Shown: positions 1 through 5,840 of the stretch, one piece after another | How positions within the stretch are numbered: position 1 is the first letter of the stretch | Layout: each line of letters opens with the position of its first letter | Assembly (NCBI GenBank): GCA_030151135.1 | Contig: JASLEQ010000586.1 | Coordinates: 1 to 6,005, forward strand | Length of the DNA stretch: 6,005 nt | DNA from: Candidatus Sulfotelmatobacter sp. | GTDB taxonomy: Bacteria; Acidobacteriota; Terriglobia; Terriglobales; SbA1 | Reading direction: 5' to 3' | Made by a program: the position numbers and the translations under genes | The notes under the pieces: generated by a model | Told to the model about the DNA's origin: nothing | What the model saw: the letters and a program-made list of their open reading frames with translations, nothing else | The model's database searches: none

Positions 1-234
1 CAGCGGCACTGTGTTCGCCAGCTTCTCTGGCGTCTGGAGTTGTCGCAGCAGCTGCGAGCTACCGTTCAGATCGCAATCCACGATAAGCGCGTCGATCTTC
101 GACTTGGACAGGCGGCTTAAAGCCTTTTGCGGTTCATTTTCGACGGCTACATCCATGTGCAGGCCGCCCAGAATGCATTCCAGAACGCTCACTTCCAGCC
201 AGTCGCGCGACACCACCATCGACGAGAGAGTCAT
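1..234 (-). CDS. Receiver-like regulator, N-terminal part (probable REC-PilZ protein), partial at left edge
   Basis: The minus strand is open from ATG at 234 to the window edge, giving 78 residues with no stop. The pattern fits the first half of a response-regulator receiver fold: a hydrophobic strand (MVVSRDW, residues 6-12), a helix, a second strand (MDVAVEN), a helix (PQKALSRLSKSK) and a third strand ending in an Asp (DALIVDCDL, D53). D53 sits where the phospho-acceptor Asp normally lies. The acidic pair usual after strand 1 is replaced by Ser9-Arg10, with only Asp11 nearby, so phosphorylation is doubtful. In acidobacteria, VSRD...IVDCD proteins usually carry a C-terminal PilZ domain; that part is outside this window, so PilZ is an inference. 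The start is uncertain: in-frame GTG codons at 243 and 261 are possible, the latter preceded by AGGGG only 3 bases away. It diverges from the permease operon. Confidence 0.72.
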   Translation of the reverse strand, partial: MTLSSMVVSRDWLEVSVLECILGGLHMDVAVENEPQKALSRLSKSKIDALIVDCDLNGSSQLLRQLQTPEKLANTVPL

Positions 235-414
235 GCCCACCACTCTAACTTTGCCAGTCACCAGCCCCTAGATCACTAACGTAATCAACGCCCCCGCGGT
301 CTGCCCGGCGCAGTCGTTTCAGAGATCCTTTGCCAACGCCGCAGCCGCCTCGGACCCCGACCTTGCCAATATGAGCTCCACGATCAGGTCACCCTCCTAA
401 CTGCTCAGATTTAT

Positions 415-440
415 GGAACTTTCCTGGGAATTGCTGCGTA
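415..440 (+). promoter_or_regulatory. Candidate ECF-sigma-type promoter for the permease operon
   Basis: GGAAC (415-419, followed by TT) and CGTA (437-440) are separated by 17 bases. This resembles the GGAAC(TT) -35 and CGT-type -10 elements of many extracytoplasmic-function sigma factors. Transcription would start near 447 and leave a leader of about 210 bases before the permease ATG. I found no good sigma-70 pair in the same region. The motif is short and could be chance. Confidence 0.28.
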
Positions 441-498
441 CTTTTCCTGTGGGAGGACGTCGAATAGAGAAGGGCCCATGCGGTTCCTGCAGAATTCC

Positions 499-539
499 GG
501 ATTCGACTGGCCGGCCGGGGCTCCCGATTTCCCGAATCC
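499..539 (+). other. Inverted repeat in permease leader (IR1)
   Basis: GGATTCG (499-505) is perfectly complementary to CGAATCC (533-539) across a 27-base loop. TGCA at 488-491 can also pair with TGCA at 540-543 if seven bases bulge out. Inside the loop CGGG (516-519) can pair with CCCG (523-526) around a GCT triloop. It could fold in the leader RNA or be a protein-binding palindrome; there is no T-run after it, so it does not look like a terminator. Confidence 0.4.
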
Positions 540-551
540 TGCATCAGAGTA

Positions 552-580
552 CTTGAAACGCAAAATTCCTTGTTTTCAAG
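552..580 (+). other. Inverted repeat in permease leader (IR2)
   Basis: CTTGAAA (552-558) pairs perfectly with TTTCAAG (574-580) across a 15-base loop. One more C-G pair (559/572) is possible if T573 bulges. It lies 12 bases after IR1 and about 80 bases before the permease ATG. The stem is AT-rich and weak as RNA, so a dyad operator is as likely as an RNA hairpin. Confidence 0.35.
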
Positions 581-659
581 CGTAATTTCCGGCGGTCCAC
601 GAACGTCTTACTAACAGGACGTTTTCCAGGACGGGTCCAGCAGCTCCCGGAGTTCGTAT

Positions 660-1904
660 ATGCGCAGCGTAACCGACATATTGAGCCAGATTTTCCGCAA
701 CCTCTGGGCGCATAAACTGCGCTCGTTTCTCACCATGTTCGGTATTGCCTGGGGTGTGGGATCGCTCCTGCTTCTCGTCGGCGTGGGGGAAGGGTTCCGC
801 TCTGGCAATAAGCGCGAACTCGCGGAGTTCGGCAAAGACATCATGTTCCTGTTTCCGGGGCGCGCTCCCGCCGTCGCCGGAAATATGACTTCCGCGCGTT
901 CCTACTTGCTGACCTATCAGGATTACCTGGATATCCGCCACGCGCCCGAAATTCGCAATGCGGCCCCGCTGATCTCCCGCAGTGACCTTCACGAAGTCAG
1001 CGAATTCTCCAATGGAAGCGGAGAAATTCTCGGCACAGAACCCCAGTTAAACGAGATCAGCTATCTTCCGATCAATGAGGGGCGCTGGCTTAATCAGATG
1101 GACCTGACACAGCGCCGCAACGTCGTGGTGCTGGGGGATCAGCTAAAGAAGACTCTTTTCCCCGGAGAACAGGCGGTAGGTGCCTTCATCCTGATAAATG
1201 GCCTGCGTTTCGAAGTGATCGGCAGTACTCCGCACCTCGGCCGTGGCGATAACATGTGGCTCAATAACCGCGCCTACATCCCGTTTCCGGTGATGGCGTC
1301 CAATTTTCCTCTCAAAGGGGAAAATCATGAGAATTCCATCTCTTTCGTCGAGTACCAGCCGCATGTGACCTCCGAGCACACGATTGCAAGGGCGGCCGTC
1401 CATAAAATCGTTGGTCACAATCATGACTTTGACTCAAACGATGAGAATGCCTTCGACGAGTGGGATTCGATTAAGGAATCGCAGATGGTGGGAACCATCT
1501 TTGACGTCATGAATATGTTCCTCGGCGCCGTCGGCATGGTCACCCTTGCTCTGGGCGCGATTGGCGTGATCAACATCATGCTCGTCGCTGTCACCGAACG
1601 AACCCGTGAGATCGGCCTGCGCAAGGCCTTGGGCGCCACCAACCGCAGCATTCTGACTCACTTCTTCCTTGAGGGCCTGCTGTTAACTCTGGGCAGCGGC
1701 ATGTTGGGTTTGGCCTTCGCCGGAGGCCTGATGGGTCTGATGGGCGGCGTTCAAGGACCGCAAGGTTTTGATCCACCCAAACTGGTGCCCATGTCGGCCA
1801 TGCTCGCGATTGCAAGCCTGACCCTTGCCGGAGTGATTGCCGGACTTTATCCCGCCCGTAAGGCGGCTTTGCTGCAGCCGGTGGAAGCGCTGCGGCAGGA
1901 GTAA
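660..1904 (+). CDS. MacB/FtsX-family ABC transporter permease (first of pair)
   Basis: This 414-residue inner-membrane permease has the four-helix MacB/LolC/FtsX plan. A short cytoplasmic start leads to TM1 (about 22-43, FLTMFGIAWGVGSLLLLVGV). A large periplasmic MacB-type domain (about 45-275) follows, then three C-terminal helices (about 283-310, 333-362, 379-397). Family signatures are TERTREIGLRKALGA (312-326) in the first cytoplasmic loop and GLYPARKAALLQPVEALR (395-412) at the end. There is no Walker A, signature or Walker B motif, so unlike MacB the ATPase must be a separate protein. The ATG is preceded by GGAG (649-652) at 7-base spacing. The next gene, a homologue, starts 12 bases after the stop, so the two probably form a heterodimer. 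The family exports macrolides, peptides or lipoproteins or moves lipids; the substrate here cannot be told. Confidence 0.93.
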   Translation: MRSVTDILSQIFRNLWAHKLRSFLTMFGIAWGVGSLLLLVGVGEGFRSGNKRELAEFGKDIMFLFPGRAPAVAGNMTSARSYLLTYQDYLDIRHAPEIRNAAPLISRSDLHEVSEFSNGSGEILGTEPQLNEISYLPINEGRWLNQMDLTQRRNVVVLGDQLKKTLFPGEQAVGAFILINGLRFEVIGSTPHLGRGDNMWLNNRAYIPFPVMASNFPLKGENHENSISFVEYQPHVTSEHTIARAAVHKIVGHNHDFDSNDENAFDEWDSIKESQMVGTIFDVMNMFLGAVGMVTLALGAIGVINIMLVAVTERTREIGLRKALGATNRSILTHFFLEGLLLTLGSGMLGLAFAGGLMGLMGGVQGPQGFDPPKLVPMSAMLAIASLTLAGVIAGLYPARKAALLQPVEALRQE

Positions 1905-1916
1905 CCATAGCTCATT

Positions 1917-3158
1917 ATGTTGCGTGATCTGCTACAAGAAGCTTACGGAGCGATGCGCCACAACCGCCGCCGCACCGCCCTTACCATGCTGGGCATGGCG
2001 TGGGGCATTGCCACGGTCGTCATGTTGTTGGCTTACGGCGACGGTTTCGGACAGGCCTGCGCCAACATCTTTGCCAACTTCGGCACAAAACTGGTCATCG
2101 TCGTCCCCGGAAAGACTTCCATGCAGGCCGGAGGTCAGAAGTCCGGCGTCGACATTCGCTTTACCCAGGACGACGTCGACGCGCTTACCACGAACCTGCC
2201 GCAGATCACCCACATCACTCCCAGCGTCGACAAGCAGTCGGTCGTCGCCTATGAGAATCGCTCTTTCACCTTCACGGTCAGCGGAAATTATCCCAACGTT
2301 TATGACATCCGCTCCCTGAAGCAGGGTCAGGGTCGCTTCTACAACATGGAAGACCAGGTCCAGCGCGCCCACGTCGCCGTCATCGGCTCCGAAGCGAAAG
2401 ACAAGCTGTTCTCCGGACGCAACGCTCTCGGCGAATACATCCGGCTCGATGGCATCAGCTTCGAAGTGGTGGGCGTGTTGAGTGCCAAAATGCAGGAGGG
2501 AAACGACGACATCAACCGCGTCGTCTACATCCCCTTCACCACAATGAGCGACCTGAAGAGCACGCACTACCTCGATACCATCTGGTTCAATTACCAGACG
2601 CCGGAGTACCAGCGCATCGAGCCTGCCGTTCGCACGATCCTCGCCGGACAGCACAAGTTCAACGAATCTGATCGCGAAGCCGTGCGCGTCTTCAACCTGA
2701 TGAACCAGCTGCATCAGTTCGAGATCATCACCCTCGGCCTGAAAGTTCTCATGGGATTTATCGGCACGCTGACCCTCGGCATCGGCGGCGTCGGGCTGAT
2801 GAATATCATGCTCGTTTCCGTAACCCAGCGTACCCGCGAGATCGGCGTCCAGAAAGCCCTGGGCGCAAAGCGTGCATACATCCTGTTCCAGTTCCTGGCG
2901 GAGGCATTGACCATCACCGCGATCGGCGGCCTGCTGGGAGTGGTTCTCGCGTATGCGGTCGCGCTTTCGGTGGGGCGCCTGACTCTTTACAGCGCATTCG
3001 CCAAGAACGGCGAAGCCGGCGACATCCGTCTCATTATCCAGCCCGCAACCTTGATCGCCTCAACCCTGATTCTGGGGACGGTAGGCCTGGTCAGTGGAAT
3101 GATCCCGGCACTGCGGGCATCGCGACTCGACCCGATCGAATCCCTGCGGCACGAATAA
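1917..3158 (+). CDS. MacB/FtsX-family ABC transporter permease (second of pair)
   Basis: This 413-residue protein is homologous to the upstream permease and has the same plan. TM1 is at about 21-40 (ALTMLGMAWGIATVVMLLAY), the periplasmic MacB-type domain at about 45-270, and TM2-TM4 at about 273-300, 324-353 and 376-397. The conserved loop QRTREIGVQKALGA (304-317) and C-terminal GMIPALRASRLDPIESLR (394-411) match the FtsX-domain signatures. No nucleotide-binding motifs are present. The ATG at 1917 is close to the previous stop; the nearest Shine-Dalgarno-like sequence, AGGAG (1897-1901), is 15 bases away inside the upstream gene's end, so translation is probably coupled to that gene. The periplasmic domain differs clearly from that of the first permease (for example residues 66-80 and 186-225), which fits two specialised subunits rather than a recent duplication. 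A long antisense frame inside it is a codon-phase shadow. Confidence 0.93.
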   Translation: MLRDLLQEAYGAMRHNRRRTALTMLGMAWGIATVVMLLAYGDGFGQACANIFANFGTKLVIVVPGKTSMQAGGQKSGVDIRFTQDDVDALTTNLPQITHITPSVDKQSVVAYENRSFTFTVSGNYPNVYDIRSLKQGQGRFYNMEDQVQRAHVAVIGSEAKDKLFSGRNALGEYIRLDGISFEVVGVLSAKMQEGNDDINRVVYIPFTTMSDLKSTHYLDTIWFNYQTPEYQRIEPAVRTILAGQHKFNESDREAVRVFNLMNQLHQFEIITLGLKVLMGFIGTLTLGIGGVGLMNIMLVSVTQRTREIGVQKALGAKRAYILFQFLAEALTITAIGGLLGVVLAYAVALSVGRLTLYSAFAKNGEAGDIRLIIQPATLIASTLILGTVGLVSGMIPALRASRLDPIESLRHE

Positions 3159-3192
3159 GGTCTTTGGGAGCTGCGCATTTACTGGCGGGAGA

Positions 3193-3214
3193 GGCCCGCG
3201 ATAAAAAGCGGGCC
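3193..3214. terminator. GC-rich hairpin between convergent genes
   Basis: GGCCCGC (3193-3199) and GCGGGCC (3208-3214) form a perfect 7-bp stem with an 8-base loop GATAAAAA. It lies between the permease stop (3158) and the epimerase stop (3229), where a bidirectional terminator is expected. Neither strand has a T-run after the stem, so it is not a classic intrinsic terminator; it may act as a transcript-end stabiliser or a weak terminator. Confidence 0.5.
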
Positions 3215-3228
3215 GAAGCTGCAGGGGC

Positions 3229-4206
3229 TCAAACTTTGGCGCCGGCTTCCGCCTTCTGATGTGCCAATGCCTGCTCGCGATACCACGCGACCGTTCGCTT
3301 CAGTCCCTCTTCAAAATCCACATCAGGCTTGTAGCCGAGCGATTCTTCTGTCTTCGAGATATCCGCCAGCGAATGCTTGATGTCCCCGCCGCGCTCGGGT
3401 CCATACTTCGGTTCGCCTTTATACGCTGTCAGTGGCCGCAGCAGATGGAAAGTTTCATTCAGCGTCACGCGCCGCCCGGTCGCTGTATTGAATACCTTGC
3501 CTGCAACCTTATCTGCCGGAGCCTTGCAGGCCAGCAGATTCGCCGATACCGCATTGTCGATATAAGTGAAGTCCCGGCTCTGTTCGCCATCCCCATGAAT
3601 GGTTGGCTGCTCGCCGCGCAGCATCTGCGTGATGAATTTCGCCAGCACGCCCGAGTACGGGGACGAGGGATCCTGCCGCGGCCCGAAAATATTGAAATAC
3701 CGCAGGCATACCGTCTCCAACCCGTAGCACCGGTAGAACGAGACCATATAGTGCTCGCTTGCCAGCTTGGCCACGGCATACGGAGAGATTGGGTCCGGCT
3801 TCATCGCTTCCTGCTTTGGCAACGTGGGCGTGTCTCCGTAGGCTGATGATGAAGCGGCATAGACCACGCGCTTCACCTTCGCATCGCGTGCCGCCACCAG
3901 CACATTTACCGTTCCATCGACATTCGCCCGGTTGCTTCCCAGGGGATCGAGAACCGACTTCGGCACCGAAGGAATGGCAGCCTCATGCAATACAAAATCG
4001 ACGCCCGCGCAAGCCCTGTGCATTGCGTCGAGATCAAGAATGTCGGCCTCGCGAAAATCGATGCGATCCAAAATGTCCTTCAGGTTCTCGCGCTGGCCGG
4101 TCGCGAAATTATCGACGCCACGTACCTCGTCGCCTTGCGCCAGCAGTGCCCGGGCTAGCGACGATCCAATAAATCCAGCGGCTCCGGTGATGAGGTATAA
4201 AGACAT
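3229..4206 (-). CDS. NAD-dependent UDP-N-acetylglucosamine 4-epimerase, WbpP/TviC-like
   Basis: This 325-residue extended short-chain dehydrogenase/reductase interconverts UDP-GlcNAc/UDP-GalNAc type sugars in the cytoplasm for surface polysaccharide or LPS building. Visible features are the NAD-binding GxxGxxG (TGAAGFIG, G8/G11/G14), D32 after strand 2, the Ser cluster SSSAYGD (119-125), the catalytic pair Y143 and K147 (YAVAK), RYFNIFGPRQDP (169-180), and GDGEQSRDFTYIDN (205-218). HSLADISK (278-285) is closely like Pseudomonas WbpP as I remember it. S279 lines up with WbpP Ser306, a small residue where E. coli GalE has a bulky Tyr, which favours N-acetylated substrates. The ATG at 4206 is the only upstream start: an in-frame TGA lies four codons before it. 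No Shine-Dalgarno is visible. The C-terminal 15 residues are a non-conserved Ala/Lys tail. The exact substrate is inferred. Confidence 0.92.
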   Translation of the reverse strand: MSLYLITGAAGFIGSSLARALLAQGDEVRGVDNFATGQRENLKDILDRIDFREADILDLDAMHRACAGVDFVLHEAAIPSVPKSVLDPLGSNRANVDGTVNVLVAARDAKVKRVVYAASSSAYGDTPTLPKQEAMKPDPISPYAVAKLASEHYMVSFYRCYGLETVCLRYFNIFGPRQDPSSPYSGVLAKFITQMLRGEQPTIHGDGEQSRDFTYIDNAVSANLLACKAPADKVAGKVFNTATGRRVTLNETFHLLRPLTAYKGEPKYGPERGGDIKHSLADISKTEESLGYKPDVDFEEGLKRTVAWYREQALAHQKAEAGAKV

Positions 4207-4214
4207 GCTTGAAC

Positions 4215-4220
4215 ATCATA
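4215..4220 (-). promoter_or_regulatory. Candidate -10 box giving a leaderless epimerase mRNA
   Basis: On the minus strand TATGAT ends 8 bases before the epimerase ATG (4206). A -10 there would place the transcript start at or within two bases of the ATG, which agrees with the lack of a ribosome binding site. No convincing -35 is seen 16-18 bases upstream, so this is weak evidence. Confidence 0.25.
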
Positions 4221-4292
4221 ACCAATGCCAGGCAATCGGCGCAGATGAACGGCAAAACGAAAGTGACACGGATCCCGAAGCTTTAAAGCATT

Positions 4293-4327
<35 letters not shown>

Positions 4328-4330
4328 AGT

Positions 4331-4975
4331 TTATGCCTTCCCCTGACTCTTGCTCAAAACCCGCAGAAACTCCTCCCGCACCATCGCCTGATGGTTTTCG
4401 AAGAAAATAACCAACGCCTGCACGGCTGCTCCAGGATCTGCAATGAGTGGGACGTCTCCCAGTGGGCCTCCCGCCAGCGACGATGCGATCCCCGGTCCCA
4501 TCACCACACACCGGTGGGATAGTTGCATCACCAGCTGCTTTAAATTGGCCCGACCTTCTTCCGAAAGTTCCTCGAACGATATTCCCATGCCGAGATATGG
4601 ATAGGTTACCCGCACCACGCCCTTGGTCTCGACCCGCACGCCGTTCGCTTCCAACTTCAGCTGCAGCACGGTCCCTGTGGGATATGTCGCCTGGGCCTCC
4701 ACATAACATCCATGCAGGCTCACATCGGTGAAGGTTGCCCAGGTACGCACCTCGCATCCTTCTTCCCGAACCTCCGCGCTGCCTTCACATTTGTACCGCG
4801 GACTGCGGCGTTTCTCCGCCCCTTGAAACTGTTCCTCGGTCTCGGCAGCACCCGGCATGTGCGAGGGATCCAGTTTCTGTGCCGGCGCGGCTGCGGCTGC
4901 CGTCCCAGCTCCTTGCTTCAATGCCATTAGATACGCGATGCCCTCGTTGATTTCCTGACCCATAGGCTGCACCAT
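4331..4975 (-). CDS. PilZ-domain c-di-GMP-binding protein
   Basis: The chosen ATG gives 214 residues. A 55-residue N-terminal region with an Ala-rich stretch (about 27-34) leads into a PilZ domain (about 54-150). Both c-di-GMP-contact motifs are intact: RRSPR (R56-R60, the RxxxR type) and DVSLHG (D84, S86, G89, the D/NxSxxG type). The beta-barrel ends with YLGMGISFEEL (127-137). A C-terminal tail of about 65 residues, with a Gly/Pro-rich loop and a helix with REEFLRVLSKSQ near the end, resembles no domain I can name. As a PilZ protein it should bind c-di-GMP and pass the signal to motility, polysaccharide or secretion machinery; the partner is unknown. The start is uncertain: TTG at 5014 adds 13 residues and ATG at 4963 removes 4; none has a good Shine-Dalgarno. 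It lies on the same strand as engB and the epimerase but with gaps of 138 and 124 bases. Confidence 0.9.
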   Translation of the reverse strand: MVQPMGQEINEGIAYLMALKQGAGTAAAAAPAQKLDPSHMPGAAETEEQFQGAEKRRSPRYKCEGSAEVREEGCEVRTWATFTDVSLHGCYVEAQATYPTGTVLQLKLEANGVRVETKGVVRVTYPYLGMGISFEELSEEGRANLKQLVMQLSHRCVVMGPGIASSLAGGPLGDVPLIADPGAAVQALVIFFENHQAMVREEFLRVLSKSQGKA

Positions 4976-5055
4976 GTGGGCCCGCGCCGACGATGCGGAG
5001 CGGGCATTCCACAATGCCTATCGGCGAAAAATGAATTTGGGATTAGCCAGGAGAA

Positions 5056-5091
5056 CGGAAGGTGGGGAGTTTCTAATGAAACCAACTTCCG
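5056..5091. other. Imperfect hairpin between engB and the PilZ gene
   Basis: CGGAAG (5056-5061) pairs with CTTCCG (5086-5091), and inside it GTTTC (5069-5073) pairs with GAAAC (5078-5082) around a TAAT loop. The two stems are separated by an uneven internal loop (7 versus 3 bases). On the minus strand it begins 22 bases after the engB stop, a suitable place for transcript ending. No T-run follows, so calling it a terminator would go too far. Confidence 0.35.
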
Positions 5092-5113
5092 GTAGAACAC
5101 CGCCCACAATTCA

Positions 5114-5725
5114 CTACGAAGAAGTATCGGCGGTTTGCGCGGCCGCTACCTGCCGGATATGTTTCCAGAGTTCTTCTCGTCCCGCCCCCGTCTTTGACGA
5201 ATACGGCAGCAGTTGCGCTAGCGGATATTCCGCACTGAGGGTCCGCAGCACATTATTCAGCTGATTATTCGACAGCCGGTCCGATTTCGTCGCGACCAAC
5301 AGAAACTCCCGGCCCGCGGAACTGAGAAATTCCAGAAGCTGCCGGTCACTCTGCTGCGTTGGAACGTTTACATCCACCAGCGCGACGCACAACGCCAGTG
5401 TCGAACGCTGGTGCAGATAGGGTTCAATGAACTTCGGCCACTCCTGCGACACCTCGCGTGAAACTTTCGCGTATCCATAGCCCGGCAGGTCGGCAAAAAT
5501 CATCTCCGGACGCGGCTTCCCCGGCCACCGGATCTCGAAGAAATTGATGCTGCGCGTGCGCCCTGGAGTCGAACTGGTTCGCGCCAGTTTGGTCCCGACC
5601 AACGAATTGATCACGCTCGATTTGCCCACGTTCGATCGCCCCAGAAATGCGATCTCAGGAATCGTCGGAGCAGGGAAGTGCGAAACATCGGTCGCCGCCG
5701 CCAGAAACCGGGAGAGAACCCTCAT
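5114..5725 (-). CDS. engB: Ribosome biogenesis GTP-binding protein EngB/YsxC/YihA
   Basis: This 203-residue TRAFAC-class GTPase is needed for late assembly of the 50S ribosomal subunit in many bacteria. All G motifs are intact: G1 GRSNVGKSS (29-37), G2 TPGRTRS (53-59), G3 DLPGYGYA (79-86), G4 TKSD (146-149) and G5 SSK (176-178). INFFEI after G2 and the EWPKFIEPYL segment (about 95-104) are typical of the EngB subfamily and distinguish it from Era and Der. Length matches the usual size of about 200 residues. I chose ATG at 5725 because AGGA (5738-5735) stands 9 bases before it; a TTG at 5731 would be only 3 bases from that site. The gene lies between the multicopper oxidase upstream (115-base gap) and the PilZ gene downstream, with no visible functional tie to either. 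Confidence 0.97.
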   Translation of the reverse strand: MRVLSRFLAAATDVSHFPAPTIPEIAFLGRSNVGKSSVINSLVGTKLARTSSTPGRTRSINFFEIRWPGKPRPEMIFADLPGYGYAKVSREVSQEWPKFIEPYLHQRSTLALCVALVDVNVPTQQSDRQLLEFLSSAGREFLLVATKSDRLSNNQLNNVLRTLSAEYPLAQLLPYSSKTGAGREELWKHIRQVAAAQTADTSS

Positions 5726-5734
5726 GTCCAAGTT

Positions 5735-5738
5735 TCCT
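5735..5738 (-). promoter_or_regulatory. Ribosome binding site deciding the engB start
   Basis: AGGA on the minus strand is 9 bases before the ATG at 5725 and 3 bases before the TTG at 5731. The spacing favours the ATG and shortens the protein by two residues relative to the longest open frame. Confidence 0.5.
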
Positions 5739-5840
5739 ACGCCTTACCGGACCTTGGCAAGGCACTCATCTGGAATCTTAGAGACTTCACTGTTCTCCTT
5801 GACTCAATGACACATGGCTTAAATGACTGACGGGGATCCA

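Larger units (their letters stand above)
235..659. other. Divergent intergenic region with permease leader
   Basis: This 425-base gap separates the left-edge regulator (minus) from the first permease (plus). I see no convincing conserved gene in it. It holds a possible ECF-type promoter at 415-440, two inverted repeats (499-539 and 552-580), and a possible 35-codon ORF (478-585, plus, ATG to TAA, preceded by AAGGG three bases upstream of the ATG) that resembles no family I know. On the minus strand AGGAGGG (398-392) lies ten bases before a 20-codon GTG ORF (381-319). No tRNA, known riboswitch or mobile-element end was recognised. Confidence 0.6.

Noticed and set aside
256..396. 46-codon open stretch on the minus strand between stop codons (ending at the TAG near 256)
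   Set aside because: It has no ATG or GTG start, its composition is Gly/Arg-rich, and it overlaps the start region of the left-edge regulator; no family is recognisable.
411..436. Sigma-54 promoter upstream of the permeases
   Set aside because: The GG and GC dinucleotides present are not 10 bases apart, so the -24/-12 spacing is wrong.
576..992. Minus-strand frame of 138 codons across the first permease start
   Set aside because: It lies antisense to the conserved TM1 and periplasmic domain of the permease and has no recognisable motif.
1932..2714. Long antisense open frame (about 260 codons, minus strand) inside the second permease
   Set aside because: The plus strand encodes a clear FtsX-type permease over the same bases. 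The antisense translation is rich in Val/Asp/Ala with no recognisable motif, as expected for a codon-phase shadow in GC-rich DNA.
3193..3214. Classic Rho-independent terminator
   Set aside because: The stem is perfect, but neither strand has a T-run following it; listed only as a moderate-confidence terminator-like hairpin.
4976..5014. TTG start at 5014 for the PilZ gene
   Set aside because: The added 13 residues show no conserved pattern, the Shine-Dalgarno-like AGG is only 2 bases away, and ATG at 4975 is simpler; it remains possible.
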